Positions 7,933 through 15,910 of a stretch of DNA of 64,000 bases are shown in pieces (positions within the stretch are counted from its first letter, which is position 1; each line of letters starts with the position of its first letter). The DNA comes from Myxococcus dinghuensis (GTDB lineage Bacteria > Myxococcota > Myxococcia > Myxococcales > Myxococcaceae). The DNA is taken from assembly GCF_024198235.1 (NCBI RefSeq), contig NZ_JAKCFB010000004.1, positions 186,001 through 250,000 of the forward strand, in the 5' to 3' direction. A model generated the notes under the pieces. It was not told the origin of the DNA. It did no database searches and saw only the letters and a program-made list of their open reading frames with translations. Position numbers and translations under genes: made by a program.

Positions 7933-10122
7933 CTACCGTCGGGGCGGCTTCAGGCGCTTGACCTGCTCCAGGAGCTGGTAGCGCAGGGGGCGTGAGTCTC
8001 CGGGCGCCGACTGGAGGAGCCACTTCGCGGTTTGTCGCAGGGCCGGGTGGAGGGGCTCCAGTTGCTGCTTGAAGGCCTCGTTCACCCGATCCACGACCTG
8101 GTGCAACAGCGGCTTCGCGGGGGTCGCCGTGAGGGCCGCCATCTGCTGCTGCTTGTGCGCTTCTCCCTGGAGGATGCGCAGGGAGCGCTCCGGATGGAGG
8201 GCCAGCGAGGGATGCTTCTGGTACAGGTACGCCATCACCGCGTAGCGGTCATGCACCAGCGTGGTGCGGGTCATCGAGTCCGGGCGCAGCCGATACTGGA
8301 AGAGGGGCTCGGGGATGACCGTGCCCGACAGTCCGCGCTCGGCGAGCGCGCAGAAGACATCCCAGTCCTCGTAGGCCGTGAGCCACTCGTCGTAGCCCCC
8401 GACCTCCTCCACGCGCCGGCGCTCCATCAGCGCGGTGCACGTCGAGGCCACGTTGAACACCCAGAGGGCATCACGCTCGACGCCCCAGGGCACCCAACCA
8501 CCCACGATTCGAGCCGGGTCGTCGATGAAGTAGGACACCAGCGACGTCACGTACGCGAAGTCCCGCGAGCCCTCCATGACGGCGACGGCCTTCTCCAGGA
8601 AGGTGGGCTGGATGAGGTCATCCGGGTCCAGGGGAAGCACATACTGGCCCCGAGCCGCGCGCAGCCCTGCGTTCCGCGCGGAGCTGAGCCCTCCGTTCTG
8701 CTTGGAGATGATGCGCAGGTCGGGGGCGTCCAGGGTCTCCAGCAACGCGCGGCTGTGCGGGTCGGTGGAGCCATCATCCACGAGGATGATTTCGTAATCC
8801 GTGAAGGTCTGCGCGCGGATGGAGCGCAACGTCTCCGGCAGGTATGGCCCCATGTTGAAGTAGGGCACGAGGAACGAGACCCGGGGCGCGGCTCCCCTGG
8901 CCTTGGAGGTCGGGTGAAGCGCTGGGCGGATGGGCGGGTGTGCGGCGACGGCGGCCTCCACCTGTTGCACGACGCGGGCAGGCTGGCAGTAGGTGGCGAT
9001 TCGCGCGGGGGCCGTGTCGCGCACGGCCTGCTGCAGGGCGGGCGTGGTCAGCGCGCGCTCCAAGACCTCCGCGAGGTGCGCCGAATCCCCTGAGCGGAAC
9101 AAGAGGCCACTGTGCCCATCCTCGATGACCTCCGCCATGCCCCCCGCGTCACTGCCCACCACCAGGCAGCCAGCGCTCATGGCCTCCAGGCACACGTTGG
9201 GGAAGTTCTCCCAGAGGGACGGGAAGCAGCACACCGTCGCCTCCGCGATGAGGGCCGCGAGCTCGGCGCGTGGGCGCGGCGGCTCGAAGTGGAAGCGGTG
9301 CTTCCACTCAGGCGCGATGCGGCGCTCCAGCCACTCGCGCATGGAGCGGCCGAAGGGCCCCGTTCGGGTGTCCCCGCCCACGAGACACACGTCGGCCTGG
9401 AGCCCCCGCTCGCAGAGGGACTGCATCGCCTCGATGAGGTGTTGCACGCCCTTCCGGTATTCGAGCCGCCCGAAGTACAGCACGCGAGGTGGCTCGGCGC
9501 GTGGACGCGGCGTCGTCTGCGCGAAGGAGCCGGTGGGGAATGGATACGGCACCACCACGCCCTTCTCCCCGAGCCCCAGCCGCGTCCTCACCAGGTCGAG
9601 GAGGGACTGGGTGGGGGACAGCAGCAGGTCCGCGTCGCGGATGGAGCAGTCCTCCATGAACTCCTGCTGGGCGGCGTCCATGTCCAGCGTGGTGACCCGG
9701 TTGAAGCGCTGGACCTCATGCGTGGGGGTGTGGAGGCGGACCGCGAGCACCGCGGTGGCGAACTGTCCCAGCGTCTTCCTGGCACGCAAGGCGAAGTACC
9801 CCTCGCCCTCGTACTCGGCGAACTCGATGAAGTCGAAGGGGTGCCGTGCGTGCAGCGTCTGCAGCGCGGTGTAGGCCGCCATGGCATGCCGCAGCGGCGG
9901 AAACGGGAAGGCGCCCGCATAGCCCGGCTCCAGCTCCGCGACGGTGTGGACCTGCACACCCGGGAACAGCTCGGGCGCGCGTTCGAGTCCCGGGTGCGCC
10001 GCGGTGAGGACGTGGACCTCGTGCCCCGCGTCAGCGAAGGCCCGACACATGAGGGCGACATAGGTACCCGTGTCGCTGCCAAAGGAAGGCGAGAGCTCTT
10101 TGGAGACGAGGCAGATGCGCAA
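7933..10122 (-). CDS. Two-domain glycosyltransferase (GT4-GT2 fusion)
   Basis: 729 residues. The N-terminal half (1 to about 395) is a GT-B retaining transferase of the GT4 type: MRICLVSKELSPSFG opening, a long Rossmann region, and the E-x7-E motif in WENFPNVCLEAM. The second enzyme, a GT-A fold of the GT2 type, starts near residue 412 (VSFLVPYFN) with nucleotide-sugar motifs LVDDGSTD and PLDPDD and the GGYDEWLTAYEDWD acceptor-side block. It ends with about 110 residues of basic helices. Two transferases in one chain suggest consecutive sugar additions in a polysaccharide, O-antigen or glycolipid. No other sugar genes lie nearby, so the substrate is unknown. Cytoplasmic or inner-membrane associated. 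Confidence 0.85.
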   Translation of the reverse strand: MRICLVSKELSPSFGSDTGTYVALMCRAFADAGHEVHVLTAAHPGLERAPELFPGVQVHTVAELEPGYAGAFPFPPLRHAMAAYTALQTLHARHPFDFIEFAEYEGEGYFALRARKTLGQFATAVLAVRLHTPTHEVQRFNRVTTLDMDAAQQEFMEDCSIRDADLLLSPTQSLLDLVRTRLGLGEKGVVVPYPFPTGSFAQTTPRPRAEPPRVLYFGRLEYRKGVQHLIEAMQSLCERGLQADVCLVGGDTRTGPFGRSMREWLERRIAPEWKHRFHFEPPRPRAELAALIAEATVCCFPSLWENFPNVCLEAMSAGCLVVGSDAGGMAEVIEDGHSGLLFRSGDSAHLAEVLERALTTPALQQAVRDTAPARIATYCQPARVVQQVEAAVAAHPPIRPALHPTSKARGAAPRVSFLVPYFNMGPYLPETLRSIRAQTFTDYEIILVDDGSTDPHSRALLETLDAPDLRIISKQNGGLSSARNAGLRAARGQYVLPLDPDDLIQPTFLEKAVAVMEGSRDFAYVTSLVSYFIDDPARIVGGWVPWGVERDALWVFNVASTCTALMERRRVEEVGGYDEWLTAYEDWDVFCALAERGLSGTVIPEPLFQYRLRPDSMTRTTLVHDRYAVMAYLYQKHPSLALHPERSLRILQGEAHKQQQMAALTATPAKPLLHQVVDRVNEAFKQQLEPLHPALRQTAKWLLQSAPGDSRPLRYQLLEQVKRLKPPRR

Positions 10123-10183
10123 GGCGTGAACCCGGGTGGGAGCGTCGAAGCGACGCGGGCGAGGGACTATAGGCCGGCCGAAG

Positions 10184-10591
10184 TCAGCCGGCGTCCAGGA
10201 CCTTGTCGAGCTTCGCGAGGATGCCGGGCCAGCCCTGCTTCATGCCCTCGAGGGCGCGACGGCCCAGCGGGGAATCCAGGTCGAAGCCCTCCTGGGTGAA
10301 CGTGAGCCGGGTGCCGGAGCCCTCGGGGGTGAGCCTCCACGTCAGGAGCGTGTCGAGCGAGCCCGTCGCGAACCGGTATTGAAGGAGCCGCTCGGGCTCC
10401 ACCGCGACCACCTCGCACGGCTGCTGTCCCCAGGCGCCCATGTCGAGCGTGAAGCGATGGCCCACGACGGGCCGCACGTCGCCCGCCGCCCACCACTTCG
10501 CATGGAGGACCGGGTCGGTCAGGGCCTTCCAGACGGCGGCGGGGGCGTGGCGGTACACATGTTCGAGCCGGATGATTGCGGGGTCGGTCAT
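10184..10591 (-). CDS. SRPBCC / AHSA1-type protein
   Basis: 135 residues matching the START-like fold of the Aha1 C-terminal (AHSA1) family: RLEHVYRHAPAAVWKALTDP opening, KWWAAGD, then TWRLTPEGSGTRLTFTQEGF and a long final helix. Members bind hydrophobic ligands or act in stress responses; the ligand is not known here. The start codon overlaps the stop of the ArsR gene by four bases (ATGA, 10588-10591), so the two are translationally coupled. ArsR-AHSA1 pairs of this layout are common in bacteria and usually form a self-regulated unit. Confidence 0.85.
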   Translation of the reverse strand: MTDPAIIRLEHVYRHAPAAVWKALTDPVLHAKWWAAGDVRPVVGHRFTLDMGAWGQQPCEVVAVEPERLLQYRFATGSLDTLLTWRLTPEGSGTRLTFTQEGFDLDSPLGRRALEGMKQGWPGILAKLDKVLDAG

Positions 10592-10905
10592 TTGCGTGCT
10601 TCCTCGTCGAGGACGTCTTCGAGCGCGGCCAGGCGCTGCTTCCAGTAGTGCGTGAAGGCCTTGAGCCAGTCGTCGACCTCCGACAGCGGACGAGGGTCCA
10701 GGTGGTAGTACCGCTCACGCCCCCTCGGCTCCTCCCGGACGAGCCGCGCCTTGCGCAAGACCTGAAGGTGCTCGGACACCGCGGGACGGCCCAGGTCGAA
10801 ACCCTGCGCGAGGTCGTTCACCGCGCGAGGGCCCATCCGCAACTGCATGAGGATGTCCCGGCGCACGGGATTCGAGAGCGCCGAGAAGACGTCGACGTTT
10901 GGCAT
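10588..10905 (-). CDS. ArsR-family winged-helix regulator
   Basis: 105 residues. The winged-helix core reads VFSALSNPVRRDILMQLRMG, then VNDLAQGFDLGRPAVSEHLQ for the recognition helix and RGRERYYHLDP for the wing, followed by a helix with Trp and Arg residues. There is no ArsR-type metal-binding ELCVCDL motif and no cysteine, so it is probably not a metal sensor but of the kind paired with SRPBCC proteins. It probably represses its own operon through the perfect palindrome 13 bases upstream (10918-10935). Start is the only ATG that keeps the first helix. Confidence 0.9.
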   Translation of the reverse strand: MPNVDVFSALSNPVRRDILMQLRMGPRAVNDLAQGFDLGRPAVSEHLQVLRKARLVREEPRGRERYYHLDPRPLSEVDDWLKAFTHYWKQRLAALEDVLDEEARK

Positions 10906-10917
10906 GCCCCATCAATA

Positions 10918-10935
10918 CGTCGGAAATATCCGACG
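10918..10935. promoter_or_regulatory. Perfect 7-4-7 palindrome, candidate ArsR operator
   Basis: CGTCGGA (10918-10924), spacer AATA, TCCGACG (10929-10935). It lies 13 bases upstream of the arsR-type start codon, in an AT-rich patch fit for a promoter. Dimeric winged-helix repressors bind such sites. The assignment to this regulator is inference. Confidence 0.6.
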
Positions 10936-10985
10936 CGTCAACTGGAACGAATCCACGAGACTGGGGCGGCCGAAGAGCCATCGAG

Positions 10986-11738
10986 TCACGAGACGATGCG
11001 GGAACCCGGCTCCTCGACCATTGGCTCGGCCAGGATCTGCCTCAACTTCCACACGACCCAGCCACAGCCGAACAAGCCACTGTTCACGATCATCATCACG
11101 ATGAAGAGGAACGGCATCGTGAGGAATTCGAAACCCGCGATTTCATACTCGATGGACACCACCTCCCGCTCCTCGCCGCCGGAGAACAGCACCTCGCGAT
11201 AGGCGTAGTGGTCGTTGCTCACCTCACCAGAAGAACATGTCACCAAGCGCTCCTGCCCCGAATCCCCCTGCACCGTGATGGCCATGCCGCCCCGACGCAT
11301 CGGCCACAGGCTGCAGGCGCGCTCGATCTGCGGACGAAGGGACTCCAGGGACTCTGTGCGGGAAGCATCGCCAGGCAACGTCAGCACGGCGGCCAGCAGC
11401 CTGCTGCTCAGGCATCGTGCATCGAAATCGAACAGGGGACACGCCACGAACTCGCCCGGTTCGATAGGTTCTACTGCGCGGAGCTCCACATTTCCCTGCG
11501 TGTCGATCGCGAACCGGGTCAAGGCCTCCAACTGGTGTGCCGATGCAATCACGCCAGCTCCACTCGGCGGCGTGATGGCGTATCCCCAGAGCGCATGAGA
11601 GAAATACGAGGCAACAACACCACTGACGAGAACCAGCGCCAGGAAGACCAGCATCTTGGTGCGCATGACGTCGACGGCCTCCGCGATTCGCCCCATGGGC
11701 AGCACTGACGTTAGCATCTCCCTGCCATTCGAGGTCAT
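10986..11738 (-). CDS. Membrane protein of unknown function with two transmembrane segments
   Basis: 250 residues. One hydrophobic segment near the N-terminus (MLVFLALVLVSGVVASYF, about 29-46) and one near the C-terminus (FLTMPFLFIVMMIVNSGLFG, about 205-225) flank a domain of about 155 residues. That domain has four cysteines (EFVACPLFDFDARCL, ERACSLW, VTCSSG) and probably faces the periplasm. The stop lies 80 bases before the arsR gene on the same strand. No family recognised. The start could also be an internal Met at about residue 8, 15 or 25. Confidence 0.55.
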   Translation of the reverse strand: MTSNGREMLTSVLPMGRIAEAVDVMRTKMLVFLALVLVSGVVASYFSHALWGYAITPPSGAGVIASAHQLEALTRFAIDTQGNVELRAVEPIEPGEFVACPLFDFDARCLSSRLLAAVLTLPGDASRTESLESLRPQIERACSLWPMRRGGMAITVQGDSGQERLVTCSSGEVSNDHYAYREVLFSGGEEREVVSIEYEIAGFEFLTMPFLFIVMMIVNSGLFGCGWVVWKLRQILAEPMVEEPGSRIVS

Positions 11739-12026
11739 TCGGCCAAGCCTTGAGTCGCAACCCGAACTCTCCCCAGGCGTCTCCGCTCATCGGTGGATAT
11801 GCCTTTCCACGCATCGCCGGGCGCGAGGCCAAACGGCCTTGTGACGCAGCTGTCCTGCGTGGACAAAAGACGCCGGTCCGTGGGAGCCAGGGATTCGCGC
11901 CCGTCGCGCCATGGAGGACGTCCTCCCGGAATGGCGACTGCTCGCCTCGACCGAGAGGACTCCCTTCTGATGCGCGCCTCCAGCACCAGCAGGCCTGTCA
12001 CACGCGCACCCACAACCAACGCTACG

Positions 12027-13253
12027 TCAGGAGCCCGCCACCGAGGCCTCTCTCTGTGAGAGGTGACGGCGGTGGAGATGCCGCAGGGCTCCCAGCGTCA
12101 CCAGGGCCATGAGCGAGGCATACCCCACCAGCGGCCACGCGGTATCTCCGCCCAACGTGAGGACCATCAGCGTCCCGAGGACTGCGACGACGAGGCTCTG
12201 GACGCAGAAGTAGAGCGCGACTGAGGTCCCCGCCATGGCGCTGAAGGCCTGGAGTGCCCCATTGGCGGTGACCGAGGCCGCGAAGACGATGCCGACCGCG
12301 ATGACCCACATCGGCACGACGAACGTCCAGAAGGACGGAGCCGCGAGGAGCTGCCCCGCGGCCAGCAACGCCGCCCCCAGCAACAACAGACACATGCCAC
12401 GGGCGAGGCTCCCCGCCAGCCCCCAACGCCCCACGAAGCGCTTCGCGAAGCGCGTGGTCAGAATCATCACGAGCGCGGCGGTGGCGAAGGCCAGGCTGAA
12501 CCCGACCTCCGAGAAGCCGGCTCGGCCGATGAGGACCCGGGGCGCCGTGGAGAAGAACACGAAGAAGGTCCCCATCGCCGCGCTGAAGCCCAGGGTATAC
12601 GTCCAGAACGCGGCGCTGCACAGGATGGGCCCGAACGCGCCCCCACGCCGCGCCCCCTCCGGTGGGAGCGTCTCACTCCACCGTGCGAAGGCGTTCACCA
12701 TCGCCACCGCCGCCAGGACGCCGAGCGTGACGAAGATGGCCCTCCACCCGAAGTGCCTCGCGAGCAGGGCCCCGGCAATGGGGCCCAGCGCGGGAACGAA
12801 GGCCAGCATGGCGCTGAACAGGCTGTAGATGACCGTGCCCTCGGGCCGCTCCGCGTAGACGTCACGGACGGTCGCGAACGTCGCGACGAGGGCGGCGGAC
12901 GCTCCCGCGGCCTGCAAGACACGGAGGCCGACGAACAACGCGGCCTCCGAGGTGCCCGCGAGCAGGAACGAGGCGGACGCGAACACCCACGCGCCGCCCA
13001 ACAACACCCGACGCCGACCGACGCGGTCCGACACCGGGCCGAACACCACCTGCCCGAGCCCGAGCACGACCATGTACAGGCTCAGCGTGAGTTGGATGAC
13101 GGCTGGAGACGTATGAAGGATTCCGGTCATCGCCGGAACCACGGGGAGGTAGATATCCATGGCCAGCGAGGCCAGGAGGTCGAAGGGGGCCATCAGCAAC
13201 AGCGCTGCTGGCACGGAGTGCTTCCACGACAGGACTTCTTTTGGATTGGGCAC
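12027..13253 (-). CDS. MFS drug exporter of the CmlA/FloR (Bcr/CflA) type
   Basis: About 408 residues, twelve predicted membrane helices. The sequence closely follows the phenicol exporters CmlA and FloR: APFDLLASLAMDIYLPVVP in helix 1, QLTLSLYMVVLGLGQVVFGP, the MFS motif DRVGRRRVLLGG, then LRVLQAAGASAALVATFATV with RDVYAERPEG, and FFVFFSTAPRVLIGR. It is expected to export chloramphenicol-like or other small molecules with proton antiport; the actual substrate is unproven. The GTG at 13253 matches the short CmlA N-terminus; the frame continues to GTG 13280. No attenuation leader was found. The drug range of a chromosomal homologue in a soil myxobacterium may differ. Confidence 0.85.
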   Translation of the reverse strand: MPNPKEVLSWKHSVPAALLLMAPFDLLASLAMDIYLPVVPAMTGILHTSPAVIQLTLSLYMVVLGLGQVVFGPVSDRVGRRRVLLGGAWVFASASFLLAGTSEAALFVGLRVLQAAGASAALVATFATVRDVYAERPEGTVIYSLFSAMLAFVPALGPIAGALLARHFGWRAIFVTLGVLAAVAMVNAFARWSETLPPEGARRGGAFGPILCSAAFWTYTLGFSAAMGTFFVFFSTAPRVLIGRAGFSEVGFSLAFATAALVMILTTRFAKRFVGRWGLAGSLARGMCLLLLGAALLAAGQLLAAPSFWTFVVPMWVIAVGIVFAASVTANGALQAFSAMAGTSVALYFCVQSLVVAVLGTLMVLTLGGDTAWPLVGYASLMALVTLGALRHLHRRHLSQREASVAGS

Positions 13254-13526
13254 GAGGGCATCCGCACAAATGAGGAACACCTGGCGGCGATCTGCCTCTC
13301 CACGGGAACACGGGATGAGCTGGGGCAGATGGCCGCGGCAACGAGGACGTGTCGCCGCGGCTCACTCGTCTGCGGATTTGCTCGTTCCCATCCAGTGGAC
13401 TCCCAGGCGCGTCGTGACCGAGCACGAGGGCCCACGGTCGATATACCCATCACGTCCACGCCGTTCAATCACCCGGCCGTGGTCAGGGGCCAGAACAGGT
13501 CCACGGGCGTCGCGGACTCCGGCGCG

Positions 13527-14435
13527 TCAGTCGATGACGAACTCCCGGTCCGGAACGACGAGCACGACGTTCTTGTTCCCAGTCGACAACAAGACCTCGT
13601 CGCGCTTGGCGTCGAGCCAGTAGAACGACGAAGGATCGCTGTCGAGCCCGATGACCTGGGGGCGCCCACCGTCGAGCTCGAAGCGGAACAGGTTCGTCAT
13701 GGACGCGGTCACGATCCCCCCACAGAAGGGGGCCAGCGACCACAGGTTCTCCCTGATGCCGGTCGCGAGCGCCTGCCACTGTCCGCGCCGCCCGCGCACC
13801 AGGGTTCCTGCTTGACCACAGGCCCAGAACTCGCCGTCGGCCCGGCAGACCACCTGGGACAGGATCGACCGGACCGGGCTCGTCTGGGGCTCCCATCGCG
13901 TCCCATCGAAATGCCAGATGGCGCCATCCCAGCCGACCGCCACCAGGTCGTCCGCGGAAGCGCCGCTCACCGCCTCGAAGCCCAGGCCATGGCCGTCCGT
14001 CGGCGTTCCGAGCCGTCGCGGGGAGAGGTCTCGCCGTGTCCCATCGGGCGCGACGCTGGCACACCAGAACCCCGCGCCGACCGCGACGAGCTGCCCGCCC
14101 ACGCAGGCCGCGCCCTTGAAGACGCCAGGCTCCCGAGGCTGTTCCGTGAAGACCTGCGCCTCGCTCGAGCCACCGTCAGCGCGCACCTTGAGCAACTGCC
14201 CCTGCTCGCCCACGACGGCGAACTCCGCGTCCGGCCAGTCCACGAGGACCACCGCGGCGGCGGTCCACGCCGTGGTCGTGATCTGCCGGAAGCGGCCGTT
14301 GTCCCAGAGGACGACGCCGGTATGGGCAGTGCGCGCCTCCGCCAGCTCATCGTTGACCATGAGCAGGAGGAGCCGGCCGTCCTTGCCGAGGCAACCCCGG
14401 CGGAAGGAGTGTTTCGTCGTGAAAGCGCCAGGCAT
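13527..14435 (-). CDS. Beta-propeller-like protein of unknown function
   Basis: 302 residues without signal peptide or membrane helix. Recurrent short units such as GVVLWDNGRFRQIT, AVGWDGAIWHFDGTRWE, ACGQAGTLVRGRRGQWQAL and VVGEQGQLLKVRADG look like blades of a small propeller of the type found in photosystem-assembly-like and WD-type proteins. No catalytic residues can be proposed. It is on the same strand as the exporter and the next upstream lipoprotein gene but is separated from them by 100 bases or more, so it is probably transcribed alone. The start has a poor ribosome binding site. Confidence 0.55.
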   Translation of the reverse strand: MPGAFTTKHSFRRGCLGKDGRLLLLMVNDELAEARTAHTGVVLWDNGRFRQITTTAWTAAAVVLVDWPDAEFAVVGEQGQLLKVRADGGSSEAQVFTEQPREPGVFKGAACVGGQLVAVGAGFWCASVAPDGTRRDLSPRRLGTPTDGHGLGFEAVSGASADDLVAVGWDGAIWHFDGTRWEPQTSPVRSILSQVVCRADGEFWACGQAGTLVRGRRGQWQALATGIRENLWSLAPFCGGIVTASMTNLFRFELDGGRPQVIGLDSDPSSFYWLDAKRDEVLLSTGNKNVVLVVPDREFVID

Positions 14436-14536
14436 GGAGAGAAGAGACCTCAGGAGAGTGAATCGAGAGGAAGGAGGACCGCGAGAGCCCGAGGCCCGGC
14501 CTGGGTGACGCCCCCAGCGGGCCCCGGGGACAGCGC

Positions 14537-15625
14537 CTACTGGCAGAGCAGCTCGACGGACCGGATCCGCACCACGCCATCGACGTTCGGGTCGTTGGTC
14601 TGGTCACCGATGGCGATGTTGCCGTTCGTCGTGAAGTTGTTCCGCGTGAGCTTCGCGACACCGTCGACGCTCACCCTCGCCACCTTCGCGGCATCCACCG
14701 CGAGTTCGTAGACGTGGTACGCGCCATCCGTCACCACGAACGCCGCGGACTGCGTGTCGTCCGCCCACCCCAGCGCCGCGCTGTCGAGGTAGATCATCTG
14801 GGCGCGGTCCGTGCTGTTGCCGGCCGAGGGAGTGAAGCTCCCCAGGATGGCCGCGCCGCTGTCGAGCGTGTTGTGGCGGCTCACCGACTCGACCTGCATC
14901 GTCACGCGGAGCGTGAAGGGCTTCGTCGGGTCGACGGCGTTCGCCCGGCTGATGAGCAACTGCCCGCTGGTCCTGCTCCCCACGTTCGTCGACGTCGCGA
15001 GGCGAACGTAGTCCGCCTCATAGGTGAGCGAGCTCGGAGCCTGCGCGACGGACGTCCACCCCTGGGCCACGATGTCTTCGCCGCCGACCAGCAGCGGGCG
15101 GGATGCCCGCGCCGACCACTGCGTCGTCGACGTCGCCGGCAAGCACACCTCGCAGGCATTCGCCGGGTTCGTCGCGCCTTCGGCGTAGAGGACGCCGTCG
15201 ATGAAGCACCTCGGGCCGCACGCGCCAGCCGAGCAGAGCTGGCCCGAATCACACTGCGTCCCGTCCGCGCGCGGCGTCCAGGTGCTCCCCGAGGTCTCCG
15301 GCATGCACTGCTCACACGCGTTCGCCGTGTTCACGGCTCCGGAGGCGACCTGCTGGCCGTCGATCCGACAGACCGCGACGCAGACGCCCCCTTCACAGGC
15401 CTCCGCGGTCGTGCAGGCCTGGCCACACCCACCGCAGTGCGCCGGGTCGACGTCCGTGTCCACACAGGAACCGCCGCACACCGCCCCCACCCCTCCATCG
15501 CACGGGTCCGGCACGGACGCGTCGGGCGTCTCGGCGGGAGGAGATGGGGGCGAGTCCTTGCCGCAAGCGGCGACGAAGCCGAGCACGACGAGACAAGCGA
15601 GGGCGCAGGAACGGATGGAAACCAT
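14537..15625 (-). CDS. Cys-rich lipoprotein with C-terminal lectin-like domain
   Basis: 362 residues from ATG 15625, the start that yields signal peptide MVSIRSCALACLVVLGFVAAC with a lipobox; the frame is open 20 codons further. A Pro/Asp linker is followed by the myxobacterial unit VCGGSCVDTDVDPAHCGGC and two units CRIDGQQVASGAVNTANACE and CFIDGVLYAEGATNPANACE. These are disulfide-rich modules common on predatory deltaproteobacteria. From about residue 185 (SRPLLVGGEDIVAQGW) comes a beta-sandwich resembling a laminin-G/concanavalin domain. Probably a surface lipoprotein binding glycans or proteins. It diverges from the dehydrogenase fusion gene across 285 bases. Confidence 0.7.
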   Translation of the reverse strand: MVSIRSCALACLVVLGFVAACGKDSPPSPPAETPDASVPDPCDGGVGAVCGGSCVDTDVDPAHCGGCGQACTTAEACEGGVCVAVCRIDGQQVASGAVNTANACEQCMPETSGSTWTPRADGTQCDSGQLCSAGACGPRCFIDGVLYAEGATNPANACEVCLPATSTTQWSARASRPLLVGGEDIVAQGWTSVAQAPSSLTYEADYVRLATSTNVGSRTSGQLLISRANAVDPTKPFTLRVTMQVESVSRHNTLDSGAAILGSFTPSAGNSTDRAQMIYLDSAALGWADDTQSAAFVVTDGAYHVYELAVDAAKVARVSVDGVAKLTRNNFTTNGNIAIGDQTNDPNVDGVVRIRSVELLCQ

Positions 15626-15910
15626 GCGCCCTACCCTATGCGACCTCGGGTCCTCACGGGTCACACATGAAACATGCTTGTTCACGGGTAGTGCTGGCCG
15701 GGCGACGGCCCCCCGGCAACTCCCTCACCGTCGACTCGCGAGCCCCCCTCAATCCACTCCCGCCGAAAAGGTGCGAACCCGCTGCGACGGGCCGATGACG
15801 CGGCGCCTCCTGCTGCCGGGGTTTCAACACCTGCCCGCACGGAAGCCGAAAGTTCACTTGAGCCAAAACCAGAATATCGAGAAGGAGATGGAACACCCAG
15901 GAGCGTGTCC

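Noticed and set aside
13281..13526. A possible attenuation leader peptide for the CmlA/FloR-like exporter
   Set aside because: No short reading frame with a ribosome site followed by alternative hairpins was found upstream of the start.
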